From Microlunatus flavus (GTDB lineage Bacteria; Actinomycetota; Actinomycetes; Propionibacteriales; Propionibacteriaceae), in assembly GCF_900110855.1 (NCBI RefSeq), contig NZ_FOFA01000011.1, positions 6,172 through 70,171 of the forward strand: a DNA stretch of 64,000 nucleotides. Direction: 5' to 3'. A program made the position numbers and the translations under genes. This document shows, one piece after another, positions 20,563-30,115 of this stretch. Position 1 is the first letter of the stretch. The number at the start of each line of letters is the position of its first letter. Under the pieces are notes generated by a model that worked only from the letters and a program-made list of their open reading frames with translations, made no database searches and was not told the DNA's origin.

Positions 20563-22430
20563 ACCAGGAGGGAGGACGGGTGCCGCTCGTCCGCTCGGTG
20601 GTCGAGGCCGGGCACCCGCCCGGGCGGCCCCGGCTCGACGCCCGGGGCTGCGGCAGCGCGGTGCAGCCGGGCGTAGGCGCCGTCGGCGCCCAGCAGCGAC
20701 TCGTGCGTGCCGAGCTCGACGACCCGGCCGCCCTCGAGGACCGCGATCTGGTCGGCGTCGCGCACGGTCGAGAGCCGGTGGGCGATCACGATCGAGGTCC
20801 GCCCGGCCTGCAGCCGGGCGAACGCCTTCTGGACCAGTGCCTCGGAGCGGCTGTCGAGGCTCGACGTCGCCTCGTCCAGGATGAGGATGCGCGGGTCGCG
20901 CAGCAGGGCGCGGGCGATCGCGACCCGCTGGCGCTCGCCGCCCGACAGCCGGTGGCCGCGCTCGCCGACCACCGTGCGGTAGCCGTCGGGCAGGGCCATG
21001 ACGACGTCGTGGACCTGCGCAGCCCGCGCCGCCTCCTGGACCTGGGCCGACCCCGCCGTCGGTCGCCCGTAGCGGATGTTGTCCTCGATCGTGCCGTGGA
21101 AGAGGTAGGTCTCCTGCTGGACCACGGCGATCTGGCTGCGCAGCGACGCCAGCGTCAGGGTCCGGACGTCGTGGCCGTCGACGAGGACCTGGCCGGCGGT
21201 CACGTCGTGCAGCCGGGGGACCAGCGCGGCCAGCGTGGACTTCCCAGCGCCGGACGGGCCCACCAGCGCGAGCGTCTGTCCCGGCTCCACGTGCAGGCAG
21301 ACGTCGCGCAGGGTCGCCCGCGCGCCGGGGTAGGCGAACGAGGCGGATCGGAAGGTGACCGCGCCGTCGGCGCGGGCCAGGACCCGGGCGCCGGGGGTGT
21401 CACGGACCTCCGGCTCGAGGTCCAGCACCGCGAAGACGCGCTCGAAGTAGGCGTACGAGGTCACCACGTCGACGTGCACCTCGGCCAGTGCCGACGCCGG
21501 CCCGTACAGCTTGGCGATCAGGGCCACGAAGGCGATGACGGTGCCCAGGCCGATCTCGCCGCGCATGACCAGCAGGCCACCGCCGGCGAGCACCAGGGCG
21601 GGTCCCACGCTCTCGACGACGGCGAGGGCCATCGTGAACCACCGGCCGACGAGCGCCTGCCGGACGTTGACCTCCATCAGCTCCCGACCCCGGTCCCGCA
21701 CCCGGTCGGTCTCGGTGCCCTCGGTCCCGAAGACCTTGATCAGCTGCGCCCCGGAGATCGAGAGCGTCTCGGCGAGGACGCCGGTGAGCTGTGCCAGAAG
21801 CTCCTGCGACCGGCGACGCAGCGCCTTGCGGCGGCGGCCGACCCGGCGGGTGGGGAGGACGTAGGCCGGAAGCAGGGTGAGGGCGAGCAGCGCCAGCCGC
21901 CAGTCGAGCCAGAGGACGAGGGTCAGCGCGAGCCCGGACGTGAGCAGGTTGCCCGCCACCGAGACGAGGGTGGTCCCGACCGCCGCGCCCGCCCCCTGCA
22001 CGTCGTTCAGCACCCGCGAGAGCGCCTCACCGGGACGCGCCCGGGTGAAGTAGGCCAGCGGCTGGGCCTGCAGGTGGGCGAAGAGCTGGACACGCAGGTC
22101 GAGCATGACCTGTTCCGCGGTCCGAGCCGTCAGCACCTTCTGAAGCACCTGGAGCAACCCGGCGACCAGCGGTCCGAGCACCATGCCGGCGCAGAGCACC
22201 AGCAGGAGCGCGACCCGACGGCCGGGGATCGCCTCGTCGACGACCCTCTTGACCAGCAGCGGCGGCAGCAGCTTCGTGCCGGCGACGGCGACCAGCAGCC
22301 CGAGCACGAGCGCCCCGCGCCCGGCGTGCGGCCGCAGGTAGCGCAGCACGCGGGCGAGCGTGGCCCGGTCGACCGCCGGCAGCTCCTGCGGATCGATGTA
22401 GCTCTTCTTCGTCGAGATCAGCTGGCTCAC
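20559..22430 (-). CDS. ABC exporter, fused membrane and ATPase domains (MsbA/MDR type)
   Basis: A 623-residue half-transporter that should act as a homodimer in the inner membrane. Six membrane helices lie in roughly residues 30-320. The ATPase domain carries Walker A GPSGAGKST, signature LSGGERQRVA, Walker B ILILDEATSSLD and the switch His in IVIAHRLSTV. A lipid, peptide or drug could be the cargo. The GTG at 22430 (VSQLISTKKSYIDPQEL) is preceded by a purine-rich ggggaggggcg; the 44-residue upstream extension is Arg/Gly-rich and improbable. It lies on the opposite strand from the pyrG-parA-scp series, so it is probably a local insertion in that series. Confidence 0.92.
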   Translation of the reverse strand: MSQLISTKKSYIDPQELPAVDRATLARVLRYLRPHAGRGALVLGLLVAVAGTKLLPPLLVKRVVDEAIPGRRVALLLVLCAGMVLGPLVAGLLQVLQKVLTARTAEQVMLDLRVQLFAHLQAQPLAYFTRARPGEALSRVLNDVQGAGAAVGTTLVSVAGNLLTSGLALTLVLWLDWRLALLALTLLPAYVLPTRRVGRRRKALRRRSQELLAQLTGVLAETLSISGAQLIKVFGTEGTETDRVRDRGRELMEVNVRQALVGRWFTMALAVVESVGPALVLAGGGLLVMRGEIGLGTVIAFVALIAKLYGPASALAEVHVDVVTSYAYFERVFAVLDLEPEVRDTPGARVLARADGAVTFRSASFAYPGARATLRDVCLHVEPGQTLALVGPSGAGKSTLAALVPRLHDVTAGQVLVDGHDVRTLTLASLRSQIAVVQQETYLFHGTIEDNIRYGRPTAGSAQVQEAARAAQVHDVVMALPDGYRTVVGERGHRLSGGERQRVAIARALLRDPRILILDEATSSLDSRSEALVQKAFARLQAGRTSIVIAHRLSTVRDADQIAVLEGGRVVELGTHESLLGADGAYARLHRAAAAPGVEPGPPGRVPGLDHRADERHPSSLLV

Positions 22431-22643
22431 GGGTCGCCCCTCCCCGAGATGGGCGGCGCGTCCCCGGCCGTCCGGCCGCCCCCGCGGACCGGACGTCGCT
22501 CCGCCCGCCGAGATCATCTCGTCGCGCGCCCGCCGGCGGAAGGGTCGTGCGGCCCTTGCCAACCGGGGTCGGAGGACTTAGCTGCCGTCCGGCGGGTCGC
22601 CCGGGCGTCCCGCGCCCGCCGAGGGGCAGCCGGGGGACCGGCG

Positions 22644-23414
22644 TCAGCGGCCGGGGTCCTGCGCGGCCGGGAGCCCCGGCAGCCTCCGCGTGGTCGCCAG
22701 CTCCTGCGCGACGTCGTGCAGCTTGCGGTGGCTGTTCTGGCTCACCCGGGTGAGCACCCGGAACGCCTGCTGCTCGTCGAGCCCGTAGCGCTCCATGAGG
22801 ATGCCCTTGGCCTGCCCGATGAGGTCGCGCGAGCCGGCGGCCCGGCTCAGCTGGTCGAGCTTGCGGGCGTCGGCGAAGGCGACGGCGGCGTGGCTCGCGA
22901 ACAGCAGCCCGACCTGCTCCGACTCGTCGTCGAAGGCGTTCGGCTCGCGGCTGTAGAGGTTGAGCGCGCCGAGGTCGTCGTGCTCGACGTAGAGCTGGAA
23001 GGACAGCATGCTGCCCGTGCCGGCCTCGGCGGCCCGCCGGGCGAAGCGCGGCCAGCGCTCCTCGCGGGTCATGTCGGGCACCCGCACCGTCTCGTGCTCG
23101 TACGCGGCGTCCAGGCAGGGGCCCTGCCGCTCCTCGGTCTGGATCTCGTCCATCCGCGCCGGGAAGTCGCTCGTCGGGTGCTCGGAGGTGACCTCGGTCC
23201 GCCCGGTCACGACGCTGATGGAGCCGTCCTGGGCGCCCGGGATCATCCGGACGGCCGAGGCGACCAGCTCGTCGAGCATCGTGTCGGTGTCGTCCTCGGC
23301 CTGGAGCAGGCGGGCGATCTCGCTGAACCGGGCGGCCAGCTGGTTCACGCCCGCCGTCCCCTCGTCGTGGGTGGACGGCTCGCCGCGGCCGCCGGTGCGC
23401 GACTCCTCGTCCAT
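22644..23414 (-). CDS. GAF-ANTAR RNA-binding regulator
   Basis: A 256-residue cytoplasmic regulator. A GAF sensory domain spans about residues 30-165 (LLQAEDDTDTMLDELVASAV, MLSFQLYVEHDDLGALNLYS). An ANTAR domain follows at about 175-235 (IGQAKGILMERYGLDEQQAFRVL), which binds paired hexaloop hairpins in RNA and prevents termination. The Gln-x-x-x-G-x-L-M core is intact. The ATG at 23414 has gaggacgg upstream. It is divergent from parA with a 142-base gap holding the parA promoter. Target RNAs are not evident nearby. Confidence 0.92.
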   Translation of the reverse strand: MDEESRTGGRGEPSTHDEGTAGVNQLAARFSEIARLLQAEDDTDTMLDELVASAVRMIPGAQDGSISVVTGRTEVTSEHPTSDFPARMDEIQTEERQGPCLDAAYEHETVRVPDMTREERWPRFARRAAEAGTGSMLSFQLYVEHDDLGALNLYSREPNAFDDESEQVGLLFASHAAVAFADARKLDQLSRAAGSRDLIGQAKGILMERYGLDEQQAFRVLTRVSQNSHRKLHDVAQELATTRRLPGLPAAQDPGR

Positions 23415-23507
23415 GCGGGCCCCGTCCTCGGGATGCTGCTGAAGTGAACCACCCACGGTAGCGAGGCGGTGACCACGGCGGCGAGCAGGGGCGGGTCCCG
23501 CAGGTAC

Positions 23508-23513
23508 TAGGGT
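23508..23513 (+). promoter_or_regulatory. -10 box (TAGGGT) for parA
   Basis: TAGGGT lies 43 bases before the ATG at 23557, leaving a short leader with a clear GAGGAG ribosome-binding site at 23541-23546. Confidence 0.4.
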
Positions 23514-23556
23514 TCGCCAGGTCCGACGACCTGAACCCCCGAGGAGCTTGCCCGAC

Positions 23557-24549
23557 ATGGTGGACCCGCAGGACGGGCTGCAGGCCCTGCCCGCCGACCC
23601 GCCGCCCGTCGACGCGGCCCTCGCGGGCGCGCCCGACGAGGACGGCGACGCGCTCTTCGCCGCCCCGCGCCCGGCGGCGCCCGACCTGTCGACGGCCGGG
23701 CTGCCGAAGGCCGAGCTGGGCCCCACGGGACGTCCGTGGCCGGAGCTCGGCGACCCGCCGGCCCTGCCCGACCCGCGCCCACCGGCCACCGTGATCGCGG
23801 TGTGCAACCAGAAGGGCGGGGTCGGCAAGACCACGACCACGATCACCCTCGGCGCCGCGCTCGCCGAGCTCGGCCGCCGCGTGCTGCTCGTCGACTTCGA
23901 CCCGCAGGGCTCGTTGTCCGTCGGGCTGGGGGTCAACCCGCACACGCTCGAGAACAGCATCTACAACCTGCTGCTGACCCGCGACCTCGACGTGCGCGAC
24001 GTCATCGACGCCACCGGCACCGAGGGCGTCGACCTGCTGCCGAGCAACATCGACCTCGCCGCCGCCGAGCTGCAGCTGGTCAGCGAGGTCGGCCGGGAGC
24101 AGACGCTGGCGCGGGTGCTGAAGAAGGTCCGGGGCGACTACGACGTCATCCTCATCGACTGCGCCCCCTCGCTCGGGCTGCTCACCATCAACGCCCTGAC
24201 CGCCGCGGAGTGGGTGCTGATGCCGCTGGAGTGCGAGTTCTTCGCCCTGCGCGGCATCGCGCTGCTGACCGACACCATCGACAAGGTCCAGGACCGGCTC
24301 AACCCCGACCTCAAGGTGCTCGGCATCCTCGGCACGATGTACGACCCGCGCACCCTGCACAGCCGCGAGGTGCTCGACCGGGTGGTGCAGGCCTTCGGCG
24401 ACCAGGTGTTCCACACCGTCATCCGGCGCACGGTGAAGTTCCCGGAGACCACGGTGGCGGGGGAGCCCATCACCAGCTACGCCAGCTCCTCGCCCGGCGC
24501 GGCCTCGTACCGGATGCTCGCGCGCGAGGTGCTCGCCCGGTGCGGGTGA
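23557..24549 (+). CDS. ParA/Soj family ATPase
   Basis: A 330-residue deviant Walker ATPase. The core starts after a 75-residue Pro/Ala-rich N-terminal extension. Motifs: CNQKGGVGKTTTTITLG (Walker A with signature Lys), VDFDPQGSLSVGLG (A'), and VILIDCAPSLGLLTINAL (Walker B). No parB follows; scpA, scpB and rluB do, as in the standard actinobacterial order, where this ParA is the segregation/condensation-linked paralogue rather than the oriC one. The ATG at 23557 is spaced 10 bases from GAGGAG; the TTG at 23548 is too close. Confidence 0.92.
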   Translation: MVDPQDGLQALPADPPPVDAALAGAPDEDGDALFAAPRPAAPDLSTAGLPKAELGPTGRPWPELGDPPALPDPRPPATVIAVCNQKGGVGKTTTTITLGAALAELGRRVLLVDFDPQGSLSVGLGVNPHTLENSIYNLLLTRDLDVRDVIDATGTEGVDLLPSNIDLAAAELQLVSEVGREQTLARVLKKVRGDYDVILIDCAPSLGLLTINALTAAEWVLMPLECEFFALRGIALLTDTIDKVQDRLNPDLKVLGILGTMYDPRTLHSREVLDRVVQAFGDQVFHTVIRRTVKFPETTVAGEPITSYASSSPGAASYRMLAREVLARCG

Positions 24550-24598
24550 CCGTCCTCGTAGGCGCGCCGGCGAGGCGACCTCACGGGGACCACCGCTG

Positions 24599-25453
24599 GT
24601 GACGTCCGAGGGACCCGCGGCGCGCGGGTCGTTCGACGTCCACCTCACGAACTTCGAGGGCCCGTTCGACCTGCTCCTGCAGCTCATCGGGCGCCGTCAG
24701 CTCGACATCACCGAGATCGCGCTGTCGCAGGTGACCGACGACTTCATCGCGCACGTGAAGGCCGCGGGCAGCTCGTGGGACCTGGACCAGACGACGCAGT
24801 TCGTGCTGGTGGCCGCGACGTTGCTCGACCTGAAGGCCGCCCGGCTCATCCCCTCCGGCGAGGTCGAGGACCCCGAGGACCTCGCGCTGCTCGAGGCCCG
24901 CGACCTGCTCTTCGCGCGGCTGCTGGCGTACCGGGCCTTCAAGCAGGTGGCGGCCTGGCTGGGCGACACGCTGGCGTCGGAGTCGCGGCGGGTGCCGCGC
25001 GCGACCGGGCTCGAACCGCACTTCGCCCGCCTCCTGCCCGAGGTGGAGCTCACGATCACGCCCGACCAGCTGGCCGCGCTCGCCGCCCGGGCGATGGCGC
25101 CGAAGGTCGCCGAGGTCGTCTCGCTCGCCCACATCCACGCCCCGGCGGTCAGCGTCACCGAGCAGGCCGGCGTGCTCGTCGACCGGCTGCGGCGGCAGCG
25201 GGTGGCGACGTTCCGGGCGCTGACCGGCGACGCCGACCGGCTGACCACGGTCGCCCGGTTCCTGGCGCTGCTCGAGCTCTTCCGCGAGGGGGCGGTGGCG
25301 TTCGAGCAGGTCAGCGCCCTCGGCGAGCTGACCGTACGCTGGACGGGCGCCGACTCGGGCGAGCTGGAGATCTCCGACGAGTTCGACGCCGACCCCGACG
25401 ACCAGACCGAGGGCCACCGGCCCGGCCCGACCCCCGAGGACAGCACCGCATGA
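24599..25453 (+). CDS. scpA: Segregation and condensation protein A (kleisin)
   Basis: A 284-residue kleisin that bridges SMC heads and binds ScpB. It begins FDVHLTNFEGPFDLLLQLI, then LDITEIALSQVTDDFIAHV, the classic ScpA N-terminal helices that touch the SMC neck. The C-terminal winged-helix region is about residues 195-255 (TFRALTGDADRLTTVARFLALLELF), followed by an acidic tail. The GTG is 49 bases after parA; the stop overlaps the scpB ATG (ATGA). Confidence 0.96.
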   Translation: MTSEGPAARGSFDVHLTNFEGPFDLLLQLIGRRQLDITEIALSQVTDDFIAHVKAAGSSWDLDQTTQFVLVAATLLDLKAARLIPSGEVEDPEDLALLEARDLLFARLLAYRAFKQVAAWLGDTLASESRRVPRATGLEPHFARLLPEVELTITPDQLAALAARAMAPKVAEVVSLAHIHAPAVSVTEQAGVLVDRLRRQRVATFRALTGDADRLTTVARFLALLELFREGAVAFEQVSALGELTVRWTGADSGELEISDEFDADPDDQTEGHRPGPTPEDSTA

Positions 25454-26106
25454 GCGAGCCCGAGACCGAGACCGAGGTCGCGCCCCCGAGCGCCGCCGAG
25501 GTCTCCGGCGCGCTCGAGGCCCTGCTGCTCCTGGCCGACGAACCGACGAGCGAGCTCACCCTGGCCGAGGCCGTGGGCGCTCCCGAGGCCGTCGTGCTCG
25601 AGGCGCTGGAGTCCCTGTCGGCCTTCTACGACGAGACCGGGCGCGGCTTCGAGCTGCGCCGCGTCGGGGGTGGCTGGCGCTACTGGACGCGGGTCGAGCA
25701 CGCCGACGTCATCGCCGCGCACGTCGTCGGCGGCCAGACCGGCCGGCTGTCGCAGGCCGCGCTGGAGACCCTGGCGGTCATCGCCTACCAGCAGCCCGTG
25801 TCGCGGGGGCGCGTGGCCGCGATCCGCGGCGTGAACGTCGACGGCGTGATCCGGACGCTCGTCGCCCGCGGCCTCGTCGAGGAGGCCGGTCACGACGCCG
25901 AGACCGGCGCGGCCGTGTTCGCCACGACGGCGGCCTTCCTGGAGAAGATGGGGCTCGGCGGCCTGGAGGACCTGCCGCCGCTCGCCCCGCACCTGCCCGA
26001 GGTGGCCGAGCTGGAGGCCGAGCTGTCCGCGCTCGCCTCCCCGGCACCGGGCCCGGCACCCTCAGGGGTGCCCGACGCAGACAGCGACGAGAGGACGACG
26101 GCGTGA
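25450..26106 (+). CDS. scpB: Segregation and condensation protein B
   Basis: A 218-residue partner of ScpA, built of two winged-helix domains. Seen are [25 protein letters not shown] at the start and [26 protein letters not shown] with [21 protein letters not shown] in the second domain. The tail after residue 175 is Pro/Ala/Asp-rich. Both ends are coupled: ATGA with scpA and GTGA with rluB. The longer frame upstream lies in scpA. Confidence 0.96.
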   Translation: MSEPETETEVAPPSAAEVSGALEALLLLADEPTSELTLAEAVGAPEAVVLEALESLSAFYDETGRGFELRRVGGGWRYWTRVEHADVIAAHVVGGQTGRLSQAALETLAVIAYQQPVSRGRVAAIRGVNVDGVIRTLVARGLVEEAGHDAETGAAVFATTAAFLEKMGLGGLEDLPPLAPHLPEVAELEAELSALASPAPGPAPSGVPDADSDERTTA

Positions 26107-26894
26107 GCCGCAACGAGGACACGAACGACCGGAACGCCGACGAGCCCGAGGGCCAGCGGCTGCAGAAGGTGCTCGCCCAGGCGGGCCTGGCCTCGCGCCG
26201 GGCGGCGGAGCAGATGATCGACCAGGGCCGCGTCGAGGTGAACGGCCGCATCGTCACCGAGCAGGGCCGCCGCGTCGACCCGCACCGCGACACCATCCGC
26301 GTCGACGGCTCGCGCATCCCGCCGCCCCGCCGCCACCGCTACGTCGTGCTGAACAAGCCGCGCGGCGTGGTGTCGACGCTGCACGACCCCGAGGGGCGCC
26401 GCACGCTCGCCGACGCCGTGGTGGAGTCCGGCGCCAGCAAGGCGCTGCTCAAGGAGCGGCTGTTCCACGTCGGGCGTCTCGACACCGAGACCGAGGGCCT
26501 GATCATCCTCACCAACGACGGCGACTTCGGGCACAAGCTCGCGCACCCCAGCTTCGAGATCGACAAGACCTACCTCGCCGAGGTGGAGGGCATCGTCAAC
26601 TCGGTGACGCTCAAGCGGCTCAAGGACGGGATCGTGCTCGACGACGGGCCGGTGCACCCGCGCGGGGTCAAGCTCGTCTCGACCGTCGGCGGCAAGTCGC
26701 TCGTGCGCCTCACCCTGCACGAGGGCCGCAACCACATCGTGCGCCGTACGATGGAGCACGTCGGGCACCCCGTCCGGCGGCTGTCCCGGATCGGCATCGG
26801 ACCGGTGCGGCTCGGCACCCTCAAGGTGGGCGAGGTCCGCGACCTCACCCGCGAGGAGCTGGGCGCGCTGCTGGACCTGGTCGAGCGGGGCTGA
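26103..26894 (+). CDS. rluB: Large-subunit rRNA pseudouridine synthase B
   Basis: A 263-residue RsuA/RluB-family enzyme acting on 23S rRNA. An S4 domain ([22 protein letters not shown]) is followed by the catalytic domain with [14 protein letters not shown] and the active-site Asp in [39 protein letters not shown] is the C-terminal signature. The GTG overlaps scpB. In most actinobacteria rluB is followed by cmk and der; here pafA comes next, only 20 bases away. Confidence 0.95.
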   Translation: MSRNEDTNDRNADEPEGQRLQKVLAQAGLASRRAAEQMIDQGRVEVNGRIVTEQGRRVDPHRDTIRVDGSRIPPPRRHRYVVLNKPRGVVSTLHDPEGRRTLADAVVESGASKALLKERLFHVGRLDTETEGLIILTNDGDFGHKLAHPSFEIDKTYLAEVEGIVNSVTLKRLKDGIVLDDGPVHPRGVKLVSTVGGKSLVRLTLHEGRNHIVRRTMEHVGHPVRRLSRIGIGPVRLGTLKVGEVRDLTREELGALLDLVERG

Positions 26895-26914
26895 GGGAAG
26901 GGCGAACCTGGTCG

Positions 26915-28288
26915 ATGGACCGCCGCATCTACGGCCTGGAGACCGAGTACGGGGTCGCCTGCACGTCCGGCGGCACCCGCCGCCTGACCCCCGACGAGGT
27001 CGCCCGCTACCTGTTCCGGCGCGTCGTCACCTGGGGGCGCAGCAGCAACGTCTTCCTGCGCAACGGGTCCCGGATCTACCTCGACGTCGGCTCGCACCCC
27101 GAGTACGCGACCGCCGAGTGCGACGACCTCGTCCAGCTGATCAACCACGACCGGGCCGGCGAGCGGATCCTCGAGGACCTGATCGTCGACGCCGAGCAGC
27201 GCCTCGCCAGCGAGAACATCGCCGGCGACATCTACCTGTTCAAGAACAACACCGACAGCCACGGCAACAGCTACGGCTGCCACGAGAACTACCTGATCAG
27301 CCGGATCGGCGACTTCTCCAAGATCACCGACGTGCTGGTGCCGTTCCTGGTGTCGCGCCAGCTCATCTGCGGCGCGGGCAAGGTGCTGACGACGGCGCGC
27401 GGCGCCGAGTACAGCGTGAGCCAGCGCGCCGAGCACATCTGGGAGAGCGTCTCGTCGGCCACCACCCGCAGCCGCCCGATCATCAACACCCGCGACGAGC
27501 CGCACGCCGACCCGGAGCGCTACCGCCGCCTGCACGTCATCGTCGGCGACTCGAACATGAGCGAGACGACCACGCTGCTCAAGGTCGGTTCCGCCGAGCT
27601 CGTGCTGCGCCTGGTCGAGGCCGGCGTGCCGATGCGCGACCTGGCCCTGGACAACCCGATCCGCGCGATCCGCGACATGAGCCGCGACCGTACGGGGCAG
27701 GTGAAGGTCTCCCTGTCGAACGGCCGGCGCATCTCCGCGCTCGAGCTGCAGACCGAGTACTACGAGAAGGTCGCCGAGTTCGTCAGCCGCGAGAGCCTGC
27801 GCACCCCGACGGTCGACCGGGTCCTCGACCTGTGGGAGCGCACGCTGCGCGCGGTGGCCGAGGACAAGCTCGAGCTCATCGACACCGAGATCGACTGGGC
27901 GATCAAGCTCAAGCTCCTCGAGCGCTACTCCGCCAAGCACCAGCTGAGCCTGGCCGACCCGCGGATCGCCCAGATCGACCTGGCGTACCACGACATCCGG
28001 CGCGGGCGCGGGCTGTTCTCCATCCTCGAGGCCCGCGGCGCCGCCGCCCGCGTGACGACCGAGCCGGCCGTGTTCCGGGCCAAGTCGGTGCCGCCGCAGA
28101 CCACCCGCGCCAAGCTGCGCGGCGACTTCATCCGCGCGGCCCAGGACTGCCGCAGCGACTACACCGTCGACTGGGTGCACCTCAAGCTCAACGACCAGGC
28201 GCAGCGCACGGTCCTCTGCAAGGACCCCTTCGTCGCCGCCGACGAGCGGGTGGACCGGTTGATCGCCTCCATGCGCAGGGCTTACTGA
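26915..28288 (+). CDS. pafA: Pup-protein ligase
   Basis: Attaches the small protein Pup to lysines of target proteins for proteasomal degradation. The 457-residue product has the glutamine-synthetase-like fold: [15 protein letters not shown] at the start (nucleotide/Mg-binding Glu), [15 protein letters not shown] with the catalytic Asp, [18 protein letters not shown], and the C-terminal domain ending [20 protein letters not shown]. Length is normal. The ATG follows gaggaag-like purines after the rluB stop. pup, dop, prcA and prcB, usually close by, are not in this window. Confidence 0.97.
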   Translation: MDRRIYGLETEYGVACTSGGTRRLTPDEVARYLFRRVVTWGRSSNVFLRNGSRIYLDVGSHPEYATAECDDLVQLINHDRAGERILEDLIVDAEQRLASENIAGDIYLFKNNTDSHGNSYGCHENYLISRIGDFSKITDVLVPFLVSRQLICGAGKVLTTARGAEYSVSQRAEHIWESVSSATTRSRPIINTRDEPHADPERYRRLHVIVGDSNMSETTTLLKVGSAELVLRLVEAGVPMRDLALDNPIRAIRDMSRDRTGQVKVSLSNGRRISALELQTEYYEKVAEFVSRESLRTPTVDRVLDLWERTLRAVAEDKLELIDTEIDWAIKLKLLERYSAKHQLSLADPRIAQIDLAYHDIRRGRGLFSILEARGAAARVTTEPAVFRAKSVPPQTTRAKLRGDFIRAAQDCRSDYTVDWVHLKLNDQAQRTVLCKDPFVAADERVDRLIASMRRAY

Positions 28289-28296
28289 ATCTTCTG

Positions 28297-28395
28297 AGCT
28301 CGCTCCGCTCGCTCGCGGATCGTCCTCGGACCCGATGCCTTCCTCCCTCCCGCGCAGGACGAAGAGCGTGTCCTGCGCGTCCGGTCGTCCAGGCA
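28297..28395 (-). repeat. Dispersed hairpin element, copy C
   Basis: Read on the minus strand: tgcctggacgaccgga, then stem CGCGCAGGAC, loop ACGCTCTTC, stem GTCCTGCGCG (plus-strand 28351-28379, ten perfect pairs), then gggagggaggaagg, a second small stem (tcgg/ccga) and a gcgagcggagcgag tail that reaches toward the pafA stop. It occupies the gap after pafA in the opposite direction to the gene. Confidence 0.8.
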
Positions 28396-28515
28396 CCGGC
28401 GGACGATCCGGGTGCCTGGTCGCGCTGTGCACGCCCTGCTCGCGGACCGGGACCAGACGAGGTGCTGCGGATCTGGGGCCTCGCAGGGGAACACGCACTC
28501 CGTCTCGACGAACCC

Positions 28516-28542
28516 TTGCGCACAGACTGACCCCTGTAACCT
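28516..28542 (+). promoter_or_regulatory. Promoter of the FKBP lipoprotein gene (TTGCGC / TAACCT)
   Basis: TAACCT at 28537-28542 ends 6 bases before the GTG at 28549. TTGCGC at 28516-28521 could be a -35 element, though the 15-base spacing is short. Confidence 0.45.
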
Positions 28543-28548
28543 CTCCCG

Positions 28549-29592
28549 GTGCGACTTCGACGACCCGTCCCTGTGACCAAGGCCCTAGTAGGCCTCGGGC
28601 TGAGCGCGGTCCTGCTGACCCTCGGTGCCTGCGGCGACGACGGCGACCCGGCCGCCAGCGCCAGCCCCACCCCGGCCGCCACGGCGTCCGACGCCGCGAG
28701 CGCGTCGCCGTCGGCCAGCCCGAGCGCGAGCCCGTCGGCGAGCGTGACGCCGTCGAAGAACTTCTCGGCGGTCAAGGTCGAGGGCAAGTACGGCAAGTCG
28801 CCCACCGTCACGGTCAAGTCCCCGTGGGCGATCGACCAGACCCGGACCGAGGTGCTCCAGCCCAACCCGAAGGGCGCCGTCGTCCAGCCGGGCGCCACCG
28901 TCGAGGTGAACTACTACGGCGTCAACGGGCGCACGGGCAAGAAGTTCGACGACTCGTTCAGCCGCGGGCAGTCGATCGCCTTCCCGCTCGACCAGGTCGT
29001 GCCAGGCTTCAGCAAGGGCCTGCAGGGCCAGCACCAGGGCAGCCGCGTCGTCATCGCGATGCCCGGCTCCGACGGCTACGACGCCAGCGGCGGCAGCCCG
29101 CAGGCCGGCATCGACGTGGGCGACACCCTGGTCTTCGTCGTCGACATCGTCGCGGTGCCGCTGACCGGCCCGCAGGGTTCCGCCGTCACGCCGAAGGCGG
29201 GGCTCCCGACCGTCAAGGACACCGACGGCAAGCCGGTCGTCACGGTGCCGAAGACCGATCCGCCCAAGGACCTCGTCGTCCAGCCGCTGATCCAGGGCTC
29301 CGGCAAGAAGGTCGGCCAGGCCGACTCGGTGACGATCAACTACTCGTGGGTCGACTGGAGCACCGGCCAGGTCCTCGAGCAGACGTACGGCGCCAAGCCC
29401 GCGACCGCGCAGCTGGGCTCGCTCGTCCAGGGCCTGCAGAAGGCCCTCGTCGGGCAGAAGGTCGGCAGCCGCGTGCTGGTCGTCGTGCCGCCGTCGGAGG
29501 GCTACCCGCAGGGCAACGCCACGCCGAAGGTGAACCCGGGGGAGACCCTCGTGTTCGTCGTCGACGTGCTCTTCACCTCCTCGGGCGGCTAG
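28549..29592 (+). CDS. Lipoprotein with two FKBP-type peptidyl-prolyl isomerase domains
   Basis: A 347-residue secreted lipoprotein. The signal peptide ends in the lipobox LTLGAC (Cys near 27), followed by a Ser/Ala/Pro linker of about 40 residues. FKBP domain 1 is about 105-205 (VEVNYYGVNGRTGKKFDDSF, VVPGFSKGLQGQHQGSRVVIAMPG); domain 2 is about 240-345 (VTINYSWVDWSTGQVLEQTY, LQKALVGQKVGSRVLVVVPPSEGY). It should catalyse or assist folding outside the membrane. FKBP genes lie between pafA and pafB in many actinobacteria, so the position is conserved. Expressed probably from its own leaderless promoter. Confidence 0.93.
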   Translation: MRLRRPVPVTKALVGLGLSAVLLTLGACGDDGDPAASASPTPAATASDAASASPSASPSASPSASVTPSKNFSAVKVEGKYGKSPTVTVKSPWAIDQTRTEVLQPNPKGAVVQPGATVEVNYYGVNGRTGKKFDDSFSRGQSIAFPLDQVVPGFSKGLQGQHQGSRVVIAMPGSDGYDASGGSPQAGIDVGDTLVFVVDIVAVPLTGPQGSAVTPKAGLPTVKDTDGKPVVTVPKTDPPKDLVVQPLIQGSGKKVGQADSVTINYSWVDWSTGQVLEQTYGAKPATAQLGSLVQGLQKALVGQKVGSRVLVVVPPSEGYPQGNATPKVNPGETLVFVVDVLFTSSGG

Positions 29593-29601
29593 GCACCGCC
29601 T

Positions 29602-29616
29602 CCGGCGCTACGCCGG
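29602..29616. terminator. Bidirectional hairpin between FKBP and GNAT genes
   Basis: CCGGCG-CTA-CGCCGG is a perfect 6-base stem. The loop CTA is the complement of the TAG stop of the GNAT gene; the FKBP stop lies 10 bases upstream. Confidence 0.55.
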
Positions 29617-30102
29617 CCCGGCGGGCAGGAGCACCTTCTCCGCGAAGTACGTCGCGTGCGGGTTGGCGTTGAAGTTGGCGATCTCGACGTAGCCCGACGT
29701 CTCGTAGATGTGGCGCGCGTCGGGCTGGTGGTGGCCGGTGTCGAGCCGCGCCACCCGGTAGCCGCGCTCGCGGGCCTGGTCCTCGAGGAAGGCCAGGAGC
29801 CGGTGGGCGAGGCCGCGCCCGCGCAGCGCCGGGACCACGAACATCCGCTTGATCTCGCACGCGCCCTCGTCCGGCAGCCGCTTGATGCCGCCGCAGCAGG
29901 CAGGCTCGCCGTCGACGTAGCCGACCCAGAAGCCGCCGTGCGGGGGACCCAGCTCGGCCGGGCCGGCCTTGGGCATGTCGGGCCCGTTGTGGTCGAGCCC
30001 GTCGTAGAGCCGGGCGATCTCGGCCGCCATCGCCCAGAACAGCGTCTTGCCGTCGCCCTCGTCGACGCGGGCCGGTCGGAAGTCCACCACGGGTGCGCTC
30101 AC
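29608..30102 (-). CDS. GNAT-family N-acetyltransferase
   Basis: A 164-residue acetyl-CoA-dependent acyltransferase. The acetyl-CoA loop is VVPALRGRGLAHRLLAFLE, preceded by the strand CEIKRMFV. The C-terminal part (YVEIANFNANPHATYFAEKVL) resembles GNAT enzymes often annotated as acting on amino-acid or phosphinothricin-like amines, but the substrate is not known. Start GTG at 30102 is 7 bases after a minus-strand TAGCGT box. It converges with the FKBP gene and lies upstream-to-upstream of nothing: DUF3866 follows on the same strand with its own promoter. Confidence 0.88.
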   Translation of the reverse strand: MSAPVVDFRPARVDEGDGKTLFWAMAAEIARLYDGLDHNGPDMPKAGPAELGPPHGGFWVGYVDGEPACCGGIKRLPDEGACEIKRMFVVPALRGRGLAHRLLAFLEDQARERGYRVARLDTGHHQPDARHIYETSGYVEIANFNANPHATYFAEKVLLPAGPA

Positions 30103-30109
30103 GGGACCG

Positions 30110-30115
30110 ACGCTA
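30110..30115 (-). promoter_or_regulatory. -10 box (TAGCGT) for the GNAT gene
   Basis: Minus-strand TAGCGT ends 7 bases before the GTG at 30102. It lies only a few bases from the stop of the DUF3866 gene, so the GNAT gene can be transcribed on its own. Confidence 0.5.

Noticed and set aside
28351-28379. tRNA or intrinsic terminator at the perfect hairpin after pafA
   Set aside because: There is no cloverleaf and no T run on either side, and the same loop and flanks recur upstream of other genes.
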